Assembly: GCF_030696055.1 (NCBI RefSeq)
Contig: NZ_JAUYNP010000289.1
Location: 1 to 56,043, forward strand
Source of the DNA: Pseudomonas sp.
Lineage (GTDB): Bacteria > Pseudomonadota > Gammaproteobacteria > Pseudomonadales > Pseudomonadaceae
DNA length: 56,043 nucleotides
Direction: 5' to 3'
Below, piece after piece: positions 51,424-56,043 of this stretch (position 1 is the first letter of the stretch; the number at the start of each line of letters is the position of its first letter). Under the pieces are notes generated by a model, which was not told the DNA's origin, searched no databases, and worked only from the letters and a program-made list of their open reading frames with translations. Position numbers and translations under genes: made by a program.

Positions 51424-52167
51424 ATGTCCGTTAATGCCCTCTATACCGACCTGTCCGATTATTACGATCTGATGTGTGCTGATATCGACTATCAGGCACA
51501 AAGCCACTGTATCCACAGGCTGCAGAAGCTTTTTGGTAACGCTGGCACCCGGCACCTCGATTTGGCCTGTGGGACTGGGCCACATGTGCGCTATTTCATC
51601 GATTTTGGCTACACAAGCAGTGGGCTCGATATTAATCAGCCCATGTTGGACAAGGCCGCTATTCGCTGTCCGCAAGCGCGCTTCTCGTTGCAGGATATGT
51701 GCAATTTCACGGTGAGTGAGCCGCAGGACCTGATTACCTGCTTCCTCTATTCCATTCATTACAGCGGCGCAATTGAGCGGCTGAAAGCGTGCATCGCCAG
51801 TGTGCATGCTGCGCTGGCTGCCAATGGGGTGTTCTGCTTTAACTCCGTCGATAAGAACAAGATCGACAACGATTTATTCGTGTCGCACACCGCCAGGCAC
51901 GATGACGGCCTGTTCAGCTTCAGCTCAGGCTGGAGCTACTGCGGTAGTGGTGAGCAGCAATCGCTGAAGCTTCGTATTGAAAGAACGACAGCAGGTGACC
52001 GCCAGCTGTGGCACGACGAACATCCCATGGTGGCGGTGAGCTTCGCCGAGTTACAGGCGCTGCTGCAGCCGTACTTCGAGGTTCATATACTTGAGCATGA
52101 TTACGAAAAGATCATCCCGTGGAACGGTGCTTCCGGGAATGCTCTATTCGCCTGTGTAAAGATTTAG
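51424..52167 (+). CDS. SAM-dependent class I methyltransferase
   Basis: The 247-residue protein has the SAM-binding motif I HLDLACGTGPHVRYF, then LDINQPMLDKA and FSLQDMCNF. The substrate is unknown. Codon use is less GC-biased than in neighbours (e.g. more A/T third positions in the first 100 codons), suggesting later acquisition. The start at 51424 has CAGGTC upstream. A hairpin-forming repeat follows 14 nt after the stop. Confidence 0.8.
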   Translation: MSVNALYTDLSDYYDLMCADIDYQAQSHCIHRLQKLFGNAGTRHLDLACGTGPHVRYFIDFGYTSSGLDINQPMLDKAAIRCPQARFSLQDMCNFTVSEPQDLITCFLYSIHYSGAIERLKACIASVHAALAANGVFCFNSVDKNKIDNDLFVSHTARHDDGLFSFSSGWSYCGSGEQQSLKLRIERTTAGDRQLWHDEHPMVAVSFAELQALLQPYFEVHILEHDYEKIIPWNGASGNALFACVKI

Positions 52168-52180
52168 CGCGTAAGGGTAG

Positions 52181-52208
52181 GGTGGAAAACCGCGAAGCGT
52201 TTTCCACC
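52181..52208. repeat. GGGTGGAAA inverted repeat
   Basis: GGTGGAAAAC and GTTTTCCACC are perfect arms around an 8-nt loop, with a further GGGTGGAAAC at 52245. Related GTAGGGTGG sequences occur at 5473 and 10650. It lies between convergent methyltransferase and azoreductase genes and may terminate both. Confidence 0.55.
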
Positions 52209-52277
52209 GGGGATGTTCGGGCTATTCGCTTGCTGCGCCTTGCAGGGTGGAAACCGCACGGCGCAGGCCGCCGGTTT

Positions 52278-52979
52278 TCAGGCCGGCTCTGGCGTCCGAT
52301 TTACCTGCAGCGCCCGCTGCAGCTCCGCCACCAATGCATCGACCTTGTTCAGGCCCTGAGCCACCGACTCGGCAAGCAGCTCACCCCCCATTTCCTGACC
52401 CTCGATCGCAATCTGGTGCACCTGGGTAATGCCGATAAAGCCGAGGGCGGTGATCAGGTTCGGTTCCAGATGGTTCATATGGGCCATCTCGCCACCGACG
52501 CCAAAGCCGATACCGCCTCTGGCCGTGAGGATGACGGCATGCCGTGGCCGGTCGGCCAGCTTCGCCACGTAAGGGTCGAGCGGGTTGCTTTCATCGATGT
52601 CCACGGTTCTGCCAGGGCGCACAATCTGGTCGATCCACGCCTTGAGCGCGGCCGGCATGCCGAAGTTGTAGAGCGGCGTGCCAAGCACCAGCACGTCCGC
52701 CGCAATCAATTCATCGACCAGTTGGTCGCTCTCTGCCAGCGTTTCCTGCATCCATGGCTCACGCTGTTCCTCCGGGGTAAAGGAGGACGCGATCCAGTCA
52801 TGGCTGATGAAGGACGGCGGGTTCTGGCCGATGTCGCGGTAGGTGAGGCTGTCCTGCGCACGGCGGGCCAGCCATTGGCTGACAAACCGGTGACTGAGGT
52901 TGCGACTGTGCGAGCCGTGTTGGTCCTTGCCAGCGAGGCCGGGGCGGGCGCTGGTATCCAGGTGCAGGATGTGTGGCAT
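52278..52979 (-). CDS. FMN-dependent NADH azoreductase
   Basis: The 233-residue flavodoxin-fold protein has HLDTSARPGLAG, the AzoR-type block GTPLYNFGMPAALKAWIDQI, and TARGGIGFGV. It is longer than the copy at 8661 because of insertions around the FMN loop and the C-terminus. It should reduce quinones or azo compounds with NADH. AAGGAG lies 7 nt before the ATG at 52979. It is divergent from the LysR gene at 53099, its likely regulator. Confidence 0.85.
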   Translation of the reverse strand: MPHILHLDTSARPGLAGKDQHGSHSRNLSHRFVSQWLARRAQDSLTYRDIGQNPPSFISHDWIASSFTPEEQREPWMQETLAESDQLVDELIAADVLVLGTPLYNFGMPAALKAWIDQIVRPGRTVDIDESNPLDPYVAKLADRPRHAVILTARGGIGFGVGGEMAHMNHLEPNLITALGFIGITQVHQIAIEGQEMGGELLAESVAQGLNKVDALVAELQRALQVNRTPEPA

Positions 52980-53098
52980 GTCGAGTCTCCTTTTCGAAGT
53001 TGAATTCATCTGTTATTCGCAGCAGACTCAGGCTAGATTCAGCCCTCAAGGGCGACAACCGACGATTATTTTCCGATACGAATGAGAGAAGCTCATGT

Positions 53099-54007
53099 AT
53101 GGCGCAGCGCTGGTTACCTTCGCTTTCTGCCCTGCGGGCCTTTGAGGCGGCCGCTCGCCACGAGAGCGCCAAGCAGGCCGCAGAAGAACTCTCGGTTACC
53201 GCTACGGCGATCAGTCACCAGATTCGTGCACTGGAAGAGTCCCTCGGCGTCGCGCTGTTTCTGCGCAAGCCGCGCCAGCTCGAATTGACCGCCCAGGGGC
53301 GCGAGCTGCAGCAGGTGCTGGAAACCGCGTTCGACAGCATCAGCGCAACGGCGGTACGTCTCAGCGCGGTGCCCTGTCGCCAGGCCATTACGCTTAGCAC
53401 CACGCCTGCCGTGGCGGTGCGCTGGCTGCTGTCCTGGGTATGCCTGCTGCGCGATGCCCATCCGGATATTGACCTGCGCATCCACGCCTCGCATGAGCCG
53501 GTCGCGCTGGATGGCGTCACCGCGGATATCGCCATTCGCTATGGTGACGGCCGCTGGCCGGGGCTGGTGGCTGAGAAGCTGTTCGACAACACCTTTATCC
53601 CGGTCTGCAGCCCGCTGCTCGGTTTGCACGATGCGGCCGAGCTGGCAAAACATTCACTGATCCACTTCCGCAATCAGGCCGCTGTTTCTTCGCCCATCGA
53701 TTGGGCCGTGTGGCAGAAGAAGGCCCAGGTGCCGGGGCTGGATGTCGGCGCTGGGCTGGTCTTCTCCGACGAGACCCATGCCGTCTCGGCTGCCCTCGGT
53801 GTGCAGGGCGTGGCGCTGATGAGCCGCCAACTGATCGAGGATGAGCTGAGGGAAGGGCGGCTGGTACAGCCTTTCGGTCCGGAGCTGGAAGGCAAACCGT
53901 TCTTTCTGGTGTATCCGGAAAACCGTAAGAACGACCCGACCATTCAGGCGGTGCGGGATTGGGTTATGGCGGTGCCGGGAGGGCGGTGTACGCTGTTGGC
54001 CGGCTGA
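53099..54007 (+). CDS. LysR-family regulator, GcvA-like
   Basis: The 302-residue protein starts LPSLSALRAFEAAARHESAK, with the GcvA-type HTH (AKQAAEELSVTATAISHQIR) and KPRQLELTAQG wing. The effector domain has a GcvA-like TPAVAVRWLLSW. The 119-nt divergent gap to the azoreductase gene is where an operator is expected. The start at 53099 is chosen because the HTH begins there; the open frame extends upstream through the intergenic region without likeness. Confidence 0.85.
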   Translation: MAQRWLPSLSALRAFEAAARHESAKQAAEELSVTATAISHQIRALEESLGVALFLRKPRQLELTAQGRELQQVLETAFDSISATAVRLSAVPCRQAITLSTTPAVAVRWLLSWVCLLRDAHPDIDLRIHASHEPVALDGVTADIAIRYGDGRWPGLVAEKLFDNTFIPVCSPLLGLHDAAELAKHSLIHFRNQAAVSSPIDWAVWQKKAQVPGLDVGAGLVFSDETHAVSAALGVQGVALMSRQLIEDELREGRLVQPFGPELEGKPFFLVYPENRKNDPTIQAVRDWVMAVPGGRCTLLAG

Positions 54008-54163
54008 TATAACTGCCCCTCTGCGGGGCTTGGGCAGGCTTCGTGCTGCCCGTGCGATGTGGATATCCAGTTGGGTTGCCCTTTGTAAAGCGCAGTATCT
54101 AGCCATGGCACCCGCTAGCCATCCGTGCCAAGATTTGCCGGTAGATAAGCGAGAGGTTATGCC

Positions 54164-54388
54164 ATGGATCTGCAGAAAATTGAGGATGAAGCCCTGCACC
54201 TTCCCAAGAAAGAGCGGGCACAGCTGATCCAGCGTTTGGTCTTGAGTCTGGAAGCCCCCTCAGAAGAAGAGCTTCGATCAGACTGGTTGCTTGAAGCACG
54301 ACGGCGAGCAGAAGAGCTTGATAGTGGCTCGGTTCAGGCTGTGCCCGGTGATGAGGTGATGAAGAAGGCTAGAGCCCTGATTCGATGA
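54164..54388 (+). CDS. Addiction-module antitoxin-type protein
   Basis: The 74-residue protein has MDLQKIEDEALHLPKKERAQ followed by LIQRLVLSLEAPSEEELRSD, typical of the putative addiction module component family (PF09720-like). Such antitoxins are paired with RelE/ParE toxins encoded directly downstream. Here the toxin start codon overlaps the stop (ATGA), but the toxin frame is broken after about 17 residues, leaving the antitoxin alone. GAGAGG lies upstream of its ATG. Confidence 0.82.
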   Translation: MDLQKIEDEALHLPKKERAQLIQRLVLSLEAPSEEELRSDWLLEARRRAEELDSGSVQAVPGDEVMKKARALIR

Positions 54389-54441
54389 ATTATTCTTTTC
54401 ACCCGGCAGCGGAGGCGGCCGAGTTTCTGGAATTAGTCGGT
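54385..54441 (+). pseudogene. RelE/ParE-type toxin, 5' remnant
   Basis: The overlapping frame begins MNYSFHPAAEAAEFLELVGY, the standard N-terminus of RelE/ParE-family toxins paired with this antitoxin. It then runs into a repeat-like sequence (GCGGCCCATGGCCGCGATGC at about 54452) with no further resemblance. The remaining 75 or so residues, including catalytic ones, are absent. It is most simply a toxin gene truncated by insertion or deletion. Confidence 0.7.
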
Positions 54442-54686
54442 TATCGTAGTAGCGGCCCATGGCCGCGATGCTTTTACCTTTCGTTTTGCCCCTCCACAAA
54501 ATGGCGATCAAAACGCGCGAAGCGTATTCCGCTGGGCGGTTTTCAGGCTATTTACCGTCCAGCTTGTAGTTCTGAGGGGAAATCTAGTGCGCCCCTACTG
54601 TTCCGATCATCGATTGCGGTTGGACTGGCGTCTTGCTGCTTTTTAGGCTTCAATTGCTGCCTTTAAAGCAGCGTATTGGTGTTCTT
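54442..54686. other. Repeat-like junk between broken toxin and MNT gene
   Basis: The region contains GCGGCCCATGGCCGC, the likely toxin breakpoint, and GGCGATCAAAACGCGCGAAG followed by TATTCCGCTGGGCGGTTTTC, which resembles intergenic Pseudomonas repeats related to the GGGTGGAAAA type. No gene is seen. The 3' part supplies the upstream region of the next operon. Confidence 0.45.
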
Positions 54687-55283
54687 GTGTCGCTAGCCAC
54701 ACTGCTATTCAGCGAATATCGGCGAAAGGTGCTGACGCTTCTGCTCTTGCATGCGGACCGGCAATACCACCAGCGGGAAATCGCCCGGCTTACCGGTACG
54801 CTCTCCGGTACGTTGAGTCGCGAGCTGACCAAGATGGTAGAGGCAGGTCTGCTGTTGAAAGTGCCGGTCGGCAACCAAATGCATTACCGCGCCAATCGTG
54901 ATTGCCCCATTTTTGAAGAGCTTGCTAGCATCCTGCGCAAGACCAGTGGTTTGGCAGATGTATTGGCGGACGGGTTAGAACCACTCGCGGGACAGATCGA
55001 AGTAGCTTTCGTATTCGGTTCGATGGCCAGTGGCAAGGCGAACGCCGCGAGCGATGTCGATTTGCTGGTCATCGGCGATGTGGGCTTTAGCGAGCTGGTG
55101 ACTGAACTCTACCCGCTGCAGGAAATCCTGGGCCGTGAGATCAACCCCAAGGTGTACCCCAAACCCGAGTGGCTGCAACTGATGGCCGGGCGGGGGGCGT
55201 TTGCAAGGCAGATACTGGAAAGGCCCAAACTATTCGTGATTGGCACGGAGCATGACTTGATCGAGCCCAAGGAGCGGGGATGA
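54687..55283 (+). CDS. HTH-linked nucleotidyltransferase (MNT type)
   Basis: The protein has 198 residues from a GTG start at 54687; an ATG at 54633 is possible. The N-terminus is a winged helix (LLFSEYRRKVLTLLLLHADR, REIARLTGTLSGTLSRELTK). It is followed by a minimal nucleotidyltransferase domain with FGSMASGKANAASDVDLLV (GSx10DxD catalytic pattern). In MNT-HEPN toxin-antitoxin pairs, such an enzyme adds nucleotides to the HEPN partner. The downstream gene overlaps by 4 nt (ATGA), so the two are translationally coupled. Confidence 0.82.
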   Translation: MSLATLLFSEYRRKVLTLLLLHADRQYHQREIARLTGTLSGTLSRELTKMVEAGLLLKVPVGNQMHYRANRDCPIFEELASILRKTSGLADVLADGLEPLAGQIEVAFVFGSMASGKANAASDVDLLVIGDVGFSELVTELYPLQEILGREINPKVYPKPEWLQLMAGRGAFARQILERPKLFVIGTEHDLIEPKERG

Positions 55284-55717
55284 CACTGGAAAATTTGCTG
55301 GGTCGTTTGCTGGAGCGCATCGAGCCGGATGACGCGAATGTCGTGCGCCTGCTCGAGGCCGCCAAACGCAGCTTGGCGGACGCCAAACTGGCCGAAATGA
55401 GTAGCGAAGGCCGTTTCGACATGGCCTATAAGTGCATCATGCAATCGGCGAATGCGGCGCTCCAGGCCAATGGCTTCCGGACGCTGACCAGTACGCCGGG
55501 CCACCACCAGACCATGATTCAGAGCTTGCCACGTACCATCGGCTTGGATAGCAAGGTTATGGTGGTACTCGACAGTCTGCGTAAGCAGCGCAATGTCGCG
55601 GACTATTCTGGAGAGCCGGTCAGCGCCGCAATGGCGCAAGAGGCTGTGGCTCGGGCGAGCGAATTGCTCGAGCAGGTGGAGCAATGGCTGCGCGAGCATA
55701 AGGCAGGGTTGTCCTAA
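55280..55717 (+). CDS. HEPN-like partner of the MNT protein
   Basis: The 145-residue helical protein has a region DSLRKQRNVADYSGEPVSAA, similar to the RxxxxH/RNxxxY catalytic segment of HEPN domains; the His is not clear. EGRFDMAYKCIMQSANAALQ fits the first HEPN helices. HEPN proteins are often RNases. Here it overlaps the MNT gene by 4 nt, the standard arrangement of MNT/HEPN (type VII) toxin-antitoxin systems. Which gene is toxic, and whether it is active, is not shown. Confidence 0.72.
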   Translation: MTLENLLGRLLERIEPDDANVVRLLEAAKRSLADAKLAEMSSEGRFDMAYKCIMQSANAALQANGFRTLTSTPGHHQTMIQSLPRTIGLDSKVMVVLDSLRKQRNVADYSGEPVSAAMAQEAVARASELLEQVEQWLREHKAGLS

Positions 55718-56043
55718 GAGACTCGCTTGCCGATGCTTGAATGACTGCGAACCTGGCGGCCGATAGTGGGCGGCTCACTTTTGGCAAACGCCCCCAAAGT
55801 TGTTGTGTTCAGGAGTGGTGGTTGACCGCCGCATCGGTGGTGTTTGGTCGAGCGGGTTGCGCCCCCTCGGGCGCCTCACTTTTCTTTGCTCGTGCAAAGA
55901 AAAGTAAGCAAAAGAAACACGCCCCGGACATCCGGGTTTCGCTGCGCGAAACTCCCCTCACTCCATCATTGCTCCAGGGGCCGGCGTACAAGGGCCGTCC
56001 CTGGCCCTTTACGCCTCTCGCCGCATCCATGCGGCTCACTCCC
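55718..56043. other. Region after the MNT-HEPN pair
   Basis: No gene is supported. CTTTTCTTTGCTCGTGCAAA and AAAGAAAAGTAAGCAAAAGAAACACG (in part) resemble a widely repeated non-coding sequence in pseudomonads whose minus-strand frame reads FFARAKKSEAPEGA. The inverted pair CTTTTCTTTG/CAAAGAAAAG at about 55879-55905 forms a hairpin. The region continues past the window. Confidence 0.5.

Noticed and set aside
55809..56039. 76-codon minus-strand frame containing FFARAKKSEAPEGA
   Set aside because: This translated string recurs as a non-coding repeat in many proteobacterial genomes; no ribosome-binding site and no conserved start.
1..56043. CRISPR array
   Set aside because: Repeats seen are dispersed 130-165-bp elements and REP-like palindromes; no regularly spaced short direct repeats were found.

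Overview
The window looks like chromosomal DNA of a Pseudomonas sensu lato species. It is GC-rich and carries an OprP/OprO-type porin, RarD, EamA, AzoR, a CvfB-type S1 protein, a second YebC paralogue, a neutral-ceramidase-like lipoprotein and many LysR, GGDEF and solute-binding proteins. Gene density is high, with mostly short operons on both strands. The species cannot be fixed from the sequence alone. One tRNA (Thr, CGT) is present; no rRNA, CRISPR array, intact insertion sequence or prophage was seen.

Layout. 1-5450: end of a flavin oxidoreductase, phosphate porin with a possible Pho box, a lipoprotein, a FemAB-like acyltransferase and an MgtC-like membrane protein. 5.6-14.8 kb: lysR-hydrolase-cyclophilin operon, azoreductase, RarD, CigR-like protein, DEAD-box helicase, quinone oxidoreductase and an orphan solute-binding protein. 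14.8-20.9 kb: remnant of a PQQ-type sugar dehydrogenase, LTA-synthase-like enzyme, CvfB, tRNA-Thr and an exported MsrB/MsrA pair. 21-28.6 kb: membrane diguanylate cyclase, GNAT protein, a 40-residue basic protein, a PP2C phosphatase/Ser-Thr kinase/double-FHA cluster, and a divergent SDR/LysR pair. 28.7-39.9 kb: four more orphan solute-binding proteins, YebC paralogue, EamA, parvulin, a ceramidase-fold lipoprotein and an HPF-like protein. 40-49.5 kb: SWIM protein, then a leftward three-gene cassette of a metzincin, a small beta-rich protein and a HAD-M1 peptidase fusion, then a CAP protein. 49.6-56 kb: small housekeeping and accessory genes, a second azoreductase/LysR pair, an orphan antitoxin with a broken toxin, and an MNT/HEPN gene pair.

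The strongest unexplained signal is a family of seven dispersed small elements. Six are exactly 140 bp and one is 165 bp. They share a hairpin core with compensatory base changes but have three different classes of terminal inverted repeat, each with its own target-duplication type (TNA, TTAN, CCTG). An eighth element with a fourth terminus type (CTAG duplication) sits directly upstream of the SWIM gene. Three insertions fall exactly on stop codons, and the duplicated TAA/TTA keeps or recreates the stop.

The second candidate is the metzincin/small protein/HAD-M1 cassette at 42.6-48.1 kb. Neither protease has a visible signal peptide, and the domain fusion is unusual. The third is a phosphorylation module (PP2C, transmembrane kinase, FHA) without neighbouring secretion genes.
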